Source: Rhizobium sp. Leaf262
GTDB lineage: Bacteria > Pseudomonadota > Alphaproteobacteria > Rhizobiales > Rhizobiaceae
NCBI RefSeq assembly: GCF_001422245.1
Contig: NZ_LMMM01000016.1
Span: forward strand, 133,945 to 197,944
Direction: 5' to 3'
Length of the DNA stretch: 64,000 nt
This document shows, piece after piece, positions 1 to 9,354 of this stretch; within the stretch, counting starts at the first letter, position 1, and each line of letters starts with the position of its first letter. A model generated the notes under the pieces. The model made no database searches, was not told where the DNA came from, and was given only the letters and a program-made list of their open reading frames with translations. Position numbers and translations under genes: made by a program.

Positions 1-513
1 CGACAGCCGGTCCGAAACCGCCGCCGCCTTTCTCCCGTCCCACCGGGGAGATCGCTGCCCGACCCCGAGGTTGAAAGGTTTGCGTCACCCTCCCAACCCC
101 AGCGCCGGTTCCGCCTCGCCGCAACGCCTTGCGGTGTATCCGAGGGCGGAACGTCAGCAGTGTGCGGGTGATTCGCGCGCCATTGAGAAAGTTGCGGGGG
201 GATTTCTGGTGTTTTTCGCGGGGTTTTGGGTAAGGGATTGATTTGGTTGGAAAGTATTTTCGGCGTGGGCGTTTTGGGGTGCGCATCGTGAGGTTGGAGG
301 GTGGGGCTTACCCCCCTCTGGCCTGCCGGCCATCTCCCCCACAAGGAGGGAGATCGGCTGGGCGCGCTCTCCCCGCTTTATCCGCAGCCTTTGATGTGGC
401 CGGGCGCCATCCACGAGTCGATCTCCCCCCCTTGAGGGGGAGATGCCTGGCAAGGCAGAGGGGGGTGAGCGGCTGGCGCGGCTGTTACCGTATACTACCG
501 TCCCCGCCCCTGC
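1..513. other. Gene-free stretch at window start
   Basis: No convincing gene lies here. Short open frames on both strands fall inside a palindromic repeat (301-470) and have no family resemblance. The first 74 bases could be the 3' end of a plus-strand gene cut by the window edge (frame 3 stops at 72-74), but too little is left to identify it. Confidence 0.5.
301..470. repeat. Dispersed palindromic repeat, copy 1 (RIME-like)
   Basis: About 170 bp with two C/G-rich arms: a left arm starting GTGGGGCTTACCCCCCTCTG and a right arm ending near GAGGGGGGTGAGC. Each arm holds its own small hairpin (CATCTCCCC paired with GGGAGATCG). The middle carries a shared core, TATCCGCAGCCTTTGA. The same architecture recurs at 4372-4564 and 24841-25006. 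It lies downstream of the comM stop. The name RIME-like is by analogy with rhizobial intergenic mosaic elements, not by alignment. Confidence 0.8.
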
Positions 514-2046
514 TCACGCCGCAGCCGTCAGCCGCTCCCCAGCTATCCTGTAAGAAATCGCTTCCGCCAGATGAATGCGGGTGACCGTTGCCTTGTCGTC
601 GAGGTCGGCGAGCGTGCGGGCGACTTTGAGGATGCGGTGGTAGCCGCGGGCGGAGAATTTCAGTTTTTCGGCGGCGTCGCGCAACAGTTGCAGGCCCGGC
701 GCGTCGGGTTCGGCGAATTTTTCGACGAGGGCGGTGGAGCAGCGGGCGTTGGTGCGGATGCCGGTGAAACCAGCATGGGCGTAACGGTCCTCCTGCTTTT
801 GCCGGGCGCGGGCAACACGTGTGGCGACATCGGCGCTGGCTTCGGCGGCCATGGGGCGGATGAGGTCTGCGGCCGAGACGGCGGGGACTTCGATGCGGAT
901 ATCGATGCGGTCCATCAGCGGGCCGGAAATGCGTTGCTGATAATCCGTAACACAGCGCGGACCGCGCGCGCAGGTGAAGCCGGGTTCGCCGGCCATGCCG
1001 CATTTGCACGGGTTCATGGCAGCAACGAGCTGGATTTCGGCAGGATAGCTGACGCGGTGATTGGCGCGGGCGATGATGCATTCGCCGGTTTCCAGCGGCT
1101 GGCGCAGGGCATCCAGAGCCTGTGGTGAAAATTCCGGGAATTCATCGAGAAAGAGCACTCCATGATGCGCGAGCGAGGCTTCCCCGGGTCTAGCGCGCAG
1201 GCCGCCACCGACAAGGGCTGCCATGGTGGCGGAATGATGCGGGGTGCGGAAAGGGCGACGATCCGACAGCTTGCCGCCGGAGAGTTGACCGGCGATGGAG
1301 TGGACCATGGAGACTTCCAGCAATTCCGCAGCCGAGAGCGGCGGCAGAATGGAGGGCAGGCGTGAGGCGAGCATGGATTTGCCTGAACCGGGCGGGCCGA
1401 CCATCAGCAGATTGTGGCCACCGGCGGCGGCGACCTCCAGCGCGCGCTTGGCGCTTTCCTGACCCTTGATATCGGCGAGATCCGGCAGGTTGGCGGGATT
1501 GGCGCGGATGGCGGCGACCGGGCGCGACAGGCGTTGCGTGCCGCGAAAATGATTGACGAGGGCGATGAGGCTGCGGGGGGCGAGAATATCGAACTCGGCC
1601 CCTGCCCATGCTGCTTCGCCGCCACTATCTGCCGGGCAGATGAGGCCCTTGCCTTGCCCATTGGCACCGATGGCAGCCGGAAGCGCACCGGAGACGGCAC
1701 CGATGGTGCCATCCAGATTGAGCTCGCCCAAGACAACATAGGCATTCAGCGCTTCTGCCGGAATGGCACCCAAGGCAGCCATGAGGCCGAGCGCAATTGG
1801 GAGATCAAAATGACTGCCCTCTTTGGGTAAATCAGCTGGTGCCAGATTGACGGTGACTTTTTTGGCGGGCAGTGCCAGACCGGAGGCGTGGAGAGCGGCC
1901 TGCACCCTTTCGCGGCTTTCGGCCACGGCCTTATCCGGCAGGCCGACGATCTGCATGCCGACCTTGCCGGGCGCGACCATGACCTGAACCTCGACGGGCA
2001 CGCCCTCTATGCCCTGAAATGCCACCGTATTGACACGCGCAACCAT
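514..2046 (-). CDS. YifB/ComM family Mg-chelatase-like AAA+ ATPase
   Basis: A 510-residue protein of full family length. It has an N-terminal Lon-protease-like/ChlI-type domain, then an AAA+ core with Walker A GPPGSGKS (about 217-224), Walker B VLFLDEFPEF (about 297-306) and a four-cysteine cluster around PCKCGMAGE...CARGPRC (about 346-366). ComM homologues act in natural transformation as branch-migration helicases; the role in this organism is inferred. The start was set at the ATG giving MVARVNTVAFQG, the conserved N terminus. An upstream in-frame start would add 26 residues not typical of the family. Confidence 0.93.
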   Translation of the reverse strand: MVARVNTVAFQGIEGVPVEVQVMVAPGKVGMQIVGLPDKAVAESRERVQAALHASGLALPAKKVTVNLAPADLPKEGSHFDLPIALGLMAALGAIPAEALNAYVVLGELNLDGTIGAVSGALPAAIGANGQGKGLICPADSGGEAAWAGAEFDILAPRSLIALVNHFRGTQRLSRPVAAIRANPANLPDLADIKGQESAKRALEVAAAGGHNLLMVGPPGSGKSMLASRLPSILPPLSAAELLEVSMVHSIAGQLSGGKLSDRRPFRTPHHSATMAALVGGGLRARPGEASLAHHGVLFLDEFPEFSPQALDALRQPLETGECIIARANHRVSYPAEIQLVAAMNPCKCGMAGEPGFTCARGPRCVTDYQQRISGPLMDRIDIRIEVPAVSAADLIRPMAAEASADVATRVARARQKQEDRYAHAGFTGIRTNARCSTALVEKFAEPDAPGLQLLRDAAEKLKFSARGYHRILKVARTLADLDDKATVTRIHLAEAISYRIAGERLTAAA

Positions 2047-2199
2047 GCAAGCCCCCAATGTGCGGACTTTAGACAATACGCAATCAAGCGTGTAAATATC
2101 CGCCCATGCAACCTTGCACAACACGATACGGAAAACAAGAACAGGAAGTGAACAATTTCACTTATACCGCGCAGAAAAATTCGGCGCGGTTGTGATGCC

Positions 2200-2670
2200 T
2201 CACACGCCGGTGGAGCCGAAGCCGCCGGTGCCTCGTGTAGTCTCGGAGGTTTCCGTGACCTCGAAGATCGCGACCTGTGTGACGGGGGCGATGACCATCT
2301 GGGCGATGCGCATGCCGCGTTCGATCACGAAATCCTCCTGGCCCAGATTGGCGAGGATGACTTTGACCTCGCCGCGATAATCGCTATCGACAGTGCCCGG
2401 CGTGTTGAGGCAGGTGATGCCGTTCTTGATGGCAAGGCCGGAGCGTGGGCGGATCTGCGCCTCGTACCCCTGCGGCACTTCGAAGACAAAGCCGGTTGGC
2501 ACCAGTGCGCGGGCGCCGGGCTTCAAAGTGAGCGGTTCTTCGGCAGGGACGGCGGCGCGCAAATCCATTCCGGCGGCACCGCTGGTCTCATAGGACGGCA
2601 GGTCTATGCCCGTGCCGTTTTCGAGACGAACGAGCTTGAGCGACGGCTGAGATGAGGCGCGTGTGTTCAT
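2200..2670 (-). CDS. dUTP diphosphatase (dUTPase)
   Basis: A 156-residue trimeric dUTPase that hydrolyses dUTP to dUMP and pyrophosphate, limiting uracil incorporation and feeding dTMP synthesis. The motifs appear in order: [17 protein letters not shown] (about 73-82), the catalytic [10 protein letters not shown] (about 91-100), and the flexible C-terminal arm [10 protein letters not shown] that closes over the active site. The start is the ATG at 2670; an ATG three codons upstream (2679) is possible. The frame stays open far upstream, antisense to prfC, but only this segment resembles dUTPase. It is divergent from prfC with about 90 bp between starts. Confidence 0.93.
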   Translation of the reverse strand: MNTRASSQPSLKLVRLENGTGIDLPSYETSGAAGMDLRAAVPAEEPLTLKPGARALVPTGFVFEVPQGYEAQIRPRSGLAIKNGITCLNTPGTVDSDYRGEVKVILANLGQEDFVIERGMRIAQMVIAPVTQVAIFEVTETSETTRGTGGFGSTGV

Positions 2671-2763
2671 GTGGCGCATTTGCTGCGCGGTGATGGTCTT
2701 GGTCAATTGCATATCCGGCCCCAAATCTATAAAGACGGCCCCAATCAACAGGAATTTCTGAGA

Positions 2764-4347
2764 ATGGCTGAAACGCTTGCCGAGGCGGTCTCCCGCCGCC
2801 GTACCTTTGCTATCATCGCGCACCCGGATGCCGGTAAGACGACGCTGACCGAAAAGCTGCTGCTGTTCGGCGGTGCCATTCAGCTGGCCGGTGAGGTGAA
2901 GGCGAAGAAGGACCGCATCCAGACGCGGTCCGACTGGATGAAGATCGAGCGCGAGCGCGGCATTTCGGTCGTCACCTCGGTGATGACGTTCGAATATGAT
3001 GATAAGGTCTTCAATATTCTCGATACGCCCGGCCACGAAGACTTTGCCGACGATACCTACCGCACACTGACGGCGGTGGATGCGGCCATCATGGTGATCG
3101 ATGCTGCCAAGGGTATTGAGCCACGGACGCTGAAGCTGTTCGAGGTCTGCCGTATGCGCGACATTCCGATCATCACCTTCGTCAACAAGATGGACCGCGA
3201 AAGCCGGGATATCTTCGAGATTCTGGACGAGGTCGAAGAGAAGCTGGCGCTGGACACGGCTCCGATCACCTGGCCGATCGGTCGTTCCAAGAGCTTCTGC
3301 GGCTCCTACCATCTGGCCAGCAACCGGGTACGTGGGTCCGACAACGAGGTCGAGGCGACGCAGGTCAACGGGCCGCAGGCCGTGGCGAGCCGACTGCCGG
3401 AAAACGAGCGCGATGCCTTTATCGAGGAGACGGAACTGGCGCTGGAAGCCTGCCGCCCGTTCGATCGCACGGCGTTTCTGGAGGGGCATCTGACGCCGGT
3501 GTTCTTCGGTTCGGCTTTGCGTAACTTCGGCGTTCGCGATCTGATCAATGCTCTCGGCGACATTGCGCCGCCGCCGCGCAACCAGGTGGCCGATACGCGC
3601 ACCGTGCATGCCGACGAAGACAAGATGACGGCCTTCGTCTTCAAGATTCAGGCCAACATGGACCCGAACCACCGCGACCGTATCGCCTTTGCGCGCATCT
3701 GCTCCGGCAAGCTGGAGCGCGGCATGAAGGCAAGGCTTGCCCGCACCGGCAAGCAGATGGGCCTGACTGCACCGCAATTCTTCTTCGCCTCGCAGCGCCA
3801 CATTGCCGATACGGCCTTTGCGGGCGATGTGGTTGGCATTCCCAACCACGGCACGTTGCGCATCGGTGACACGCTGACCGAGGGTGAAAACCTCGTCTTC
3901 CAGGGTGTGCCGAACTTTTCGCCGGAAATTCTGCGCCGCGTGCGGCTGGAAGATGCGATGAAGGCCAAGAAACTGAAGGAAGCGCTGCACCAGATGGCCG
4001 AAGAGGGCGTCGTGCAGCTGTTTTCGCCTGAAGACGGCTCACCTGCCATCGTCGGCGTGGTCGGTGCATTGCAGCTCGACGTGCTGAAGGAACGGCTGAT
4101 GGGCGAATATGGCCTGCCGGTTTCGTTCGAAATGTCGCGCTTTTCGATTTGCCGCTGGATTTCGGCGGATCAGGCGGCGGATATGGACAAGTTCCTGACC
4201 GTGAAGCGCGGCGATATTGCCCGCGATCTGGATGGCGATCCGGTGTTTCTGGCGCAGGATGCGTTCTCGCTGCGCTACGAGGCGGAACGGTATCCGGCCA
4301 TCAAGATGGCGGCGATCAAGGAGTATCATGTCGCCAAGGCGGCGTGA
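2764..4347 (+). CDS. Peptide chain release factor 3 (RF3)
   Basis: A 527-residue translational GTPase that recycles RF1/RF2 from the ribosome after termination. The G domain shows G1 AHPDAGKTT (about 20-28), G2 near the [10 protein letters not shown] stretch, G3 DTPGHEDF and G4 NKMD, followed by the RF3-specific beta-barrel and C-terminal domains. The length matches the E. coli protein (529 aa). The start is the ATG giving [18 protein letters not shown]. It is convergent with gshB, with a large palindrome between the two stops. Confidence 0.96.
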   Translation: MAETLAEAVSRRRTFAIIAHPDAGKTTLTEKLLLFGGAIQLAGEVKAKKDRIQTRSDWMKIERERGISVVTSVMTFEYDDKVFNILDTPGHEDFADDTYRTLTAVDAAIMVIDAAKGIEPRTLKLFEVCRMRDIPIITFVNKMDRESRDIFEILDEVEEKLALDTAPITWPIGRSKSFCGSYHLASNRVRGSDNEVEATQVNGPQAVASRLPENERDAFIEETELALEACRPFDRTAFLEGHLTPVFFGSALRNFGVRDLINALGDIAPPPRNQVADTRTVHADEDKMTAFVFKIQANMDPNHRDRIAFARICSGKLERGMKARLARTGKQMGLTAPQFFFASQRHIADTAFAGDVVGIPNHGTLRIGDTLTEGENLVFQGVPNFSPEILRRVRLEDAMKAKKLKEALHQMAEEGVVQLFSPEDGSPAIVGVVGALQLDVLKERLMGEYGLPVSFEMSRFSICRWISADQAADMDKFLTVKRGDIARDLDGDPVFLAQDAFSLRYEAERYPAIKMAAIKEYHVAKAA

Positions 4348-4371
4348 TGTTTGCGATTGGGTAGTTGGTTG

Positions 4372-4564
4372 GCGGCAGTGGGTGGGGCTTACCCCCCTCT
4401 GCCCTGCCGGGCATCTCCCCCTCAGGTGGGGAGATCGGCTAGACGCTTGCTCCTCGCTCTATCCGCAGCCTTTGAGATGGGCGAAAGGTCTCCAAGAGTC
4501 GATCTCCCCACCTGTGGGGGAGATGTCCGGCAGGACAGAGGGGGGAAGCCCCACCCACTGCCGC
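4372..4564. repeat. Dispersed palindromic repeat, copy 2 (RIME-like, most symmetrical)
   Basis: About 193 bp with long inverted arms. The left edge GCGGCAGTGGGTGGGGCTT is matched by AAGCCCCACCCACTGCCGC at the right edge, and complementarity continues inward through the CCCCCCTCTG and CATCTCCCC blocks. The middle again carries TATCCGCAGCCTTTGA. It sits between the prfC stop (4347) and the gshB stop (4580) of two convergent genes, where it could fold in either transcript. Confidence 0.85.
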
Positions 4565-4579
4565 ATGCCGCTTTTCGAC

Positions 4580-5536
4580 TCAGCCCTGAGCGTCGCGTTT
4601 GCGCTCTATCGCGTCCCACAGCAGGCTCGCGACATCGGCACCGCCGAACTTCTTGACTTCGCGAATGCCGGTTGGAGACGTGACGTTGATTTCCGTCATA
4701 TAGTCACCGATGACATCGATGCCGACGAAGAGGAAGCCGCGTTCGCGCAAGGCCGGGCCGATGCGCTGGCAGATTTCTTTTTCGCGCGCCGTCAGTTCCG
4801 TCGGCTCGGGGCGGCCGCCGGCGTGCATGTTGGAGCGGGCGTCGTTTTCCGCAGGCACGCGGTTGATGGCGCCGACGGGTTCTCCATCCACCAGCAGGAT
4901 GCGCTTGTCGCCCTTGCGGACGTCGGGCAGATATTGCTGGGCGATATAGGGCTCGCGGAACATCTGGCCGAACATTTCCAAAAGCGAGGAGAAGTTGCGG
5001 TCATCGCGGGTGGAATGAAAGACGCCAGCGCCGCCATTGCCGTAAAGCGGTTTCAAGATGATATCGCCCATTTCCTCACGGAAGCGGGAGATTTCGGCCA
5101 CGTCCTTGGTGATCAGCGTTGTGGGCATGAGGTCGGCGAATTCGGTGACGAAAATCTTTTCCGGCGAATTGCGCACCCAGGCGGGGTCATTCACGACCAG
5201 CGTCTTGGGGTGAATGCGCTCCAAGAGATGGGTGGAGGTGATGTAGGCCATGTCGAAGGGCGGGTCCTGGCGCAGATGGATGACATCCATGGTGGCAAGG
5301 TCAACGCGTTCCGGTTCCGACAGAGAGAAGTGGTCGCCGTTGATGTCGCGCAGCTGCATCTGTTCGACGGTGGCGTAAATCTTGCCATCGCGCATGGACA
5401 GGCGGTCCGGCGTGTAATGGAACAGGCGGTAACCACGCGCCTGCGCCTCAAGGCTGATCGCGAAGGTGCTATCGCCCGCAATGTTGATGCCGGAGACATG
5501 ATCCATCTGGATCGCGACGTTCTTGATTTTGGCCAT
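4580..5536 (-). CDS. Glutathione synthase
   Basis: A 318-residue ATP-grasp ligase that joins gamma-glutamylcysteine and glycine in the second step of glutathione synthesis. Visible features are the N-terminal substrate domain (IAIQMD-like start, [19 protein letters not shown]), the glycine-rich ATP-grasp loop [11 protein letters not shown] (about 168-178), and the C-terminal metal- and substrate-binding stretch [13 protein letters not shown]. The start is the ATG giving [12 protein letters not shown]; a TTG two codons upstream is less likely. It usually neighbours comM and yraN in relatives. Confidence 0.95.
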   Translation of the reverse strand: MAKIKNVAIQMDHVSGINIAGDSTFAISLEAQARGYRLFHYTPDRLSMRDGKIYATVEQMQLRDINGDHFSLSEPERVDLATMDVIHLRQDPPFDMAYITSTHLLERIHPKTLVVNDPAWVRNSPEKIFVTEFADLMPTTLITKDVAEISRFREEMGDIILKPLYGNGGAGVFHSTRDDRNFSSLLEMFGQMFREPYIAQQYLPDVRKGDKRILLVDGEPVGAINRVPAENDARSNMHAGGRPEPTELTAREKEICQRIGPALRERGFLFVGIDVIGDYMTEINVTSPTGIREVKKFGGADVASLLWDAIERKRDAQG

Positions 5537-5639
5537 GCGCAATTTCCTTTTGAAAGCCCGAAATGTGTAGGGCAGGCAAGCTTCAAAGGCAACTGCTACG
5601 GGGTGGCGTATCTATGAGTTTTATTGACGTTATCAGGGC

Positions 5640-6146
5640 TTAAAGAGATGGCGTTTTGGAGGGCAACAGCTTGTTCTTCAAGCGATAGGCAAAGGCGATG
5701 GGTGCCGGGAACGGACGGCGCAGAAAGGCAACCTTGCGGACGTAATTGTCCACCCGCCATGTGGCCCAGGTGCCCGCCTTGAAATAGGCGACGTCACCCG
5801 CATTGAGGTGATGCACCGAGCCATCTTGCGCCGTGACATGCACGCCGCCTTCTAGAATATGGACAGTTTCGTCCCAGGCGAAGAACCAGCGGAATGTGCC
5901 TGCGGTGCAATCCCACAAAGCGGTATAAGCGGCGCGGTCTCCGCTGCGGGAATGGTCGGCCATGCGGGCCTGCGGATCGCCTGCAATGATCCAGTCCGGG
6001 TTGATCGGAGCGGGCTGCATGTCCAGCGCGTGCGCGGCAGCGGACACCACCGTCTGCGCCACGGCACGTCTTTTTGCGCGTGGCACCAGAGGTACGGCGC
6101 GACCGGCCATGGCGGCCACACTTGCGATCACAACATGCAAAACCAT
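5640..6146 (-). CDS. Cupin-domain protein (DUF861-like)
   Basis: A protein of about 168 residues. The C-terminal half forms a small cupin barrel: AYTALWDCTAGTFRWFFAWDETVHILEGGVHV is followed by GSVHHLNAGDVAYFKAGTWATWRV, the pattern of the DUF861/(S)-ureidoglycine aminohydrolase-like cupins. The N terminus is hydrophobic (MVLHVVIASVAAMAGRAVPLVP) and could be a signal anchor. No substrate can be assigned. The ATG at 6146 is chosen; an upstream start at 6185 would add 13 residues. Confidence 0.75.
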   Translation of the reverse strand: MVLHVVIASVAAMAGRAVPLVPRAKRRAVAQTVVSAAAHALDMQPAPINPDWIIAGDPQARMADHSRSGDRAAYTALWDCTAGTFRWFFAWDETVHILEGGVHVTAQDGSVHHLNAGDVAYFKAGTWATWRVDNYVRKVAFLRRPFPAPIAFAYRLKNKLLPSKTPSL

Positions 6147-6249
6147 CGAGCGTCCCCATCTCGTAACGGGAACGCTGTAACACAAAACGGGTAAGAATGC
6201 TCTTCCATAAATTGAATCAATTGTAACGAAAGTGCATTTCAGGCCGTTT

Positions 6250-7356
6250 TCAGTGGGCGACGGCCAGTTGCTCGGCTGGCTGATGCGCCGTGCTGCTTAC
6301 CGACCCTTCGATGCGCTTGCCAGTTTCCTTGTCGAAGAAGTGGAGCTTCTCCAGCGCAATGGCCAGCACCATGTCCTGCGGCATGTCCGTTTCGGCGGAG
6401 CACGCGACTGTCAGGGCCTGATCCGCCACCATACCATGGACAAGGCGCTGCGAGCCGAGTTCTTCGATGTAATCCACGCGGAAAGGCAGGCCCTGTTCAT
6501 CGGCACGGGCGATACGCAGATCTTCTGCGCGCATGCCAACGGTAACAGGACCGGAGGTCGGGGCGTAGCCATTGAGGGACAGGAGGACAGGCCCGATGGC
6601 CAGACTGTCACCATGCAGTTCACCTGCCAGAAGGTTCATGGCAGGCGAACCGATGAAGCTGGCGACGAAGGTGGAGGCGGGCTTGTGATAGACCTCCAGC
6701 GGCGCGCCGATCTGTTCGATACGGCCGGCATTGAGCACCACCAGACGGTCGGCCAGCGTCATGGCTTCCAGCTGGTCGTGCGTCACATAGATGGAGGTGG
6801 TGCCGAGGCGGCGTTGCAGGCGCTTGATTTCGCCGCGCATGGAGACCCGCAGCTTGGCGTCGAGGTTGGACAATGGTTCATCGAACAGGAAGGCGGCGGG
6901 CTTGCGGACGATGGCGCGGCCCATGGCGACACGCTGGCGCTGACCGCCCGACAATTGGCGGGGTTTGCGATCCAGATAGGGCTGAAGTTCCAGCATGCGG
7001 GCGGCTTCCGCGACGCGGGCATCGATCTCGTCCCTAGGCGTCTTGCGGTTCTTCAGGCCATATTCCAGATTCTGGCGCACCGACATATGCGGGTAGAGCG
7101 CATAGTTCTGGAAGACCATGGCGATGTCACGATCGGCGGGTTCCACGTCATTGACGACGCGGTTGCCGATGCTGACCTTGCCATCGGAAATTTCTTCCAG
7201 ACCTGCGACCATACGCAAAAGCGTGGACTTGCCGCAGCCCGAGGGACCCACGAGCACGATGAATTCGCCATCCTTGATGGAGATATCCACATCATGGACG
7301 GCGCGCATGCCGTTGGAATAATCCTTGCAGACCTGACTGATTTCGATCTCGGCCAT
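6250..7356 (-). CDS. sn-glycerol-3-phosphate ABC transporter, ATP-binding subunit
   Basis: A 368-residue ABC ATPase of the CUT1/UgpC type that powers import of glycerol-3-phosphate or glycerophosphodiesters. Walker A is GPSGCGKST (about 37-45), the Q loop is [10 protein letters not shown], the signature is LSGGQRQRV, Walker B is [13 protein letters not shown] and the switch is VTHDQ. The C-terminal third is the TOBE/MalK-like regulatory domain ([13 protein letters not shown]). It is the last gene of ugpBAEC, 11 bp after ugpE. Confidence 0.93.
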   Translation of the reverse strand: MAEIEISQVCKDYSNGMRAVHDVDISIKDGEFIVLVGPSGCGKSTLLRMVAGLEEISDGKVSIGNRVVNDVEPADRDIAMVFQNYALYPHMSVRQNLEYGLKNRKTPRDEIDARVAEAARMLELQPYLDRKPRQLSGGQRQRVAMGRAIVRKPAAFLFDEPLSNLDAKLRVSMRGEIKRLQRRLGTTSIYVTHDQLEAMTLADRLVVLNAGRIEQIGAPLEVYHKPASTFVASFIGSPAMNLLAGELHGDSLAIGPVLLSLNGYAPTSGPVTVGMRAEDLRIARADEQGLPFRVDYIEELGSQRLVHGMVADQALTVACSAETDMPQDMVLAIALEKLHFFDKETGKRIEGSVSSTAHQPAEQLAVAH

Positions 7357-7367
7357 TGTCGTTTTCC

Positions 7368-8210
7368 TTATTTATCGCTTTCGGTGAGGCCCTTGATGAA
7401 CCAGCTCTGGAAGATCACGACCATCAGAACGGGCGGCAGCATGGCCAGAACGGCGAGCGCGAAGGCTTCGTTGTAATCGGGAATTTGTGCACCGACCCAG
7501 ACTTGCAGGATCGATTTGATGCCGCGCATGATGGTGAAGAAGCTTTCATCATTGGTCATCAGCATGGGCCAGAGATACTGGTTCCAGCCATAGACGAACA
7601 TGATGATGAAGATGGCGGCCATCATGGTGCGCGACAGGGGCAGCAGAATATCGATGAAGAACTTGACGGGGCCTGCGCCGTCGATCCGGGCTGCTTCCAA
7701 AATTTCATCCGGCACGGATTTGAAGAACTGGCGGAAGTAGAATGTGCCGGTGGCAGACGCCAGAAGCGGCACGATGAGGCCGGTATAGGAGTTCAACAGT
7801 CCCAGTTTGCTCATGACCTCGTAGGACGGCATGATGCGCACTTCGAGCGGCAAAAGCAGCGTGGTAAAGATGATCCAGAAGGCGAATGTCGCAAACCGAA
7901 AGCGGAAATAGACGATGGCATAGGCCGCCAGCATGGACAGCACGATCTTGCCGACGGCAAAGCCGACGCCGAGGATCAGCGAGTTGATGACCATGTTCAA
8001 CCCGGTCACCTGACCGGTGAACCCGCCCTTCTGGGTCAGGACCTTCTCATAGGTGCCGATGAAATTATCGCCCGGCATAAGGGTCAGGCCGTTCATATGA
8101 ATCTGGGCTGCCGTGTGGGTCGAGGTCATGAAAGCGACGAGGACCGGCATGATGAGAAACAGCGAGCCGATGATGAGGATCAGGTGATCGAGGGGTTTCG
8201 TCTTGTACAT
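7368..8210 (-). CDS. sn-glycerol-3-phosphate ABC transporter permease UgpE
   Basis: A 280-residue inner-membrane permease with about six hydrophobic helices. The cytoplasmic EAA loop reads [20 protein letters not shown] (about 180-200), the contact with the UgpC ATPase. The length equals that of E. coli UgpE (281). The N terminus [20 protein letters not shown] fits the family. The gene lies 12 bp downstream of ugpA and 11 bp upstream of ugpC, so it is translated from one message. Confidence 0.93.
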   Translation of the reverse strand: MYKTKPLDHLILIIGSLFLIMPVLVAFMTSTHTAAQIHMNGLTLMPGDNFIGTYEKVLTQKGGFTGQVTGLNMVINSLILGVGFAVGKIVLSMLAAYAIVYFRFRFATFAFWIIFTTLLLPLEVRIMPSYEVMSKLGLLNSYTGLIVPLLASATGTFYFRQFFKSVPDEILEAARIDGAGPVKFFIDILLPLSRTMMAAIFIIMFVYGWNQYLWPMLMTNDESFFTIMRGIKSILQVWVGAQIPDYNEAFALAVLAMLPPVLMVVIFQSWFIKGLTESDK

Positions 8211-8222
8211 GTCGGATATCCC

Positions 8223-9194
8223 TCAACCGTAATGGATGCGTTTTTCGAGGAAACGGAACTGGATGACCGTCAGCACGAAGACAACGAGCATGAGAATGAC
8301 CGATTGTGCCGATGAACCGCCGATATCATTGCCGCGGAAACCATCGAGATAGACCTTGTAGACAAGGGTAATCGGATTGTTGGCGGCCTTGTCCTTCACC
8401 ATGACGTCGATCACCGCAAAGGTATCGAACAGCGCATAGGTGATGTTGATGATCAGCAGGAAGAAGGCGGTGGGTGCCAGCAGCGGCATGATGACCGTCC
8501 AGAACCGGCGAAAACCGGAGCGGCAATCGATGAAGGCGGCTTCGCGCACCGAAACGGGCACGCTTTGCAGGCCCGACAGGAAGAAGATGAAATTGTAGGG
8601 GATCTGCTTCCACACCGAGACGAAGATCATGGCAAAGGCGGTATCGAAGTAATTGACGCCGACCTGCATGTGCCAGCCGAAGAAGGCGGCCATCTTGACG
8701 AAGGAGCCGATGTGCTGATCGAAAAACATCATGCCGATAAGGCCGGCCACCGGCGGCGCGATGGCATAGACTGAAATCAATATGGTCTTATAGGCGGCGC
8801 TGCCCCTGATAATTGCATCCGCCTTGACCGCCAGCAACAGGCCGAGTGCGAGCGAAAACACCGTTACCAGCGTGGTGAACAGCACCGTGAACTTGGCGAT
8901 GTTGAGATATTCGGCGCTGAACAGGACGTCGGTGTAATTGGCAAGTCCGACGAAGGTGGAGCCGAAGCCGAAGGGGTCTTCGATATAGAAGGAAGACTGC
9001 ACCGCCTGCACAGACGGCCAGTAGAAGAAGACGAAAATGACGATGAGCTGCGGCGCGATCAAGAGATAGGGAAGCGCGGACGACGAAAACTGCACCCGTT
9101 TGGCGGGCTCCGCTATCGCGACAGGCTTCTTCGCCTTGGTGGCGACGCCGGGAATGGGCCGGACGAGACCCGGCTGGGACGAGGTATAGGCCAC
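8223..9194 (-). CDS. sn-glycerol-3-phosphate ABC transporter permease UgpA
   Basis: A 323-residue permease with about six transmembrane helices and an EAA loop, REAAFIDCRSGFRRFWTVIM (about 233-252). An N-terminal cytoplasmic extension of about 30 residues, rich in K, P and A, precedes the first helix (LPYLLIAPQLIVIFVFFYWP); this makes it longer than E. coli UgpA (295). It forms the heterodimeric channel with UgpE. A 160-bp gap with a strong hairpin separates it from ugpB. Confidence 0.92.
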   Translation of the reverse strand: MAYTSSQPGLVRPIPGVATKAKKPVAIAEPAKRVQFSSSALPYLLIAPQLIVIFVFFYWPSVQAVQSSFYIEDPFGFGSTFVGLANYTDVLFSAEYLNIAKFTVLFTTLVTVFSLALGLLLAVKADAIIRGSAAYKTILISVYAIAPPVAGLIGMMFFDQHIGSFVKMAAFFGWHMQVGVNYFDTAFAMIFVSVWKQIPYNFIFFLSGLQSVPVSVREAAFIDCRSGFRRFWTVIMPLLAPTAFFLLIINITYALFDTFAVIDVMVKDKAANNPITLVYKVYLDGFRGNDIGGSSAQSVILMLVVFVLTVIQFRFLEKRIHYG

Positions 9195-9235
9195 GCGCGC
9201 AAACCTTTTTGGGTTGGGGCTTCACATCCTTATTC

Positions 9236-9270
9236 GACGTCATCCTCGGGACAAGCCCGAGGATGACGTC
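9236..9270. repeat. REP-like hairpin in the ugpB-ugpA gap
   Basis: Perfect 15-bp arms, GACGTCATCCTCGGG and CCCGAGGATGACGTC, around the loop ACAAG. It lies in the 160 bp between the binding-protein gene and the first permease gene of one operon. Hairpins in this position often stabilise the upstream binding-protein message and lower permease expression; that role is inferred here. Confidence 0.8.
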
Positions 9271-9354
9271 CGAGTGTGGGGCAAGCCATGCTGACAACCA
9301 ACGAACCTCCCCTCATCAGGAAGGGAGGCCCATCTATTTTCACAAGTCGTTCAA

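Noticed and set aside
154-584. Short open frames on both strands near the window start
   Set aside because: They run through palindromic repeat copy 1 and share no family features; the only argument for them is lack of stops in G+C-rich DNA.
2671-3990. Long minus-strand open frame antisense to prfC, continuous with dut
   Set aside because: Only the last 156 codons resemble a protein family (dUTPase). The rest mirrors the strongly conserved RF3 gene and is an effect of G+C-rich codon use.
4217-5617. 466-codon plus-strand frame antisense to gshB
   Set aside because: It crosses the palindromic repeat and mirrors glutathione synthase, whose ATP-grasp motifs are intact on the other strand.
6232-7476. 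Long plus-strand frame antisense to ugpC
   Set aside because: The ABC ATPase motifs are all on the minus strand; the antisense product has no family features.
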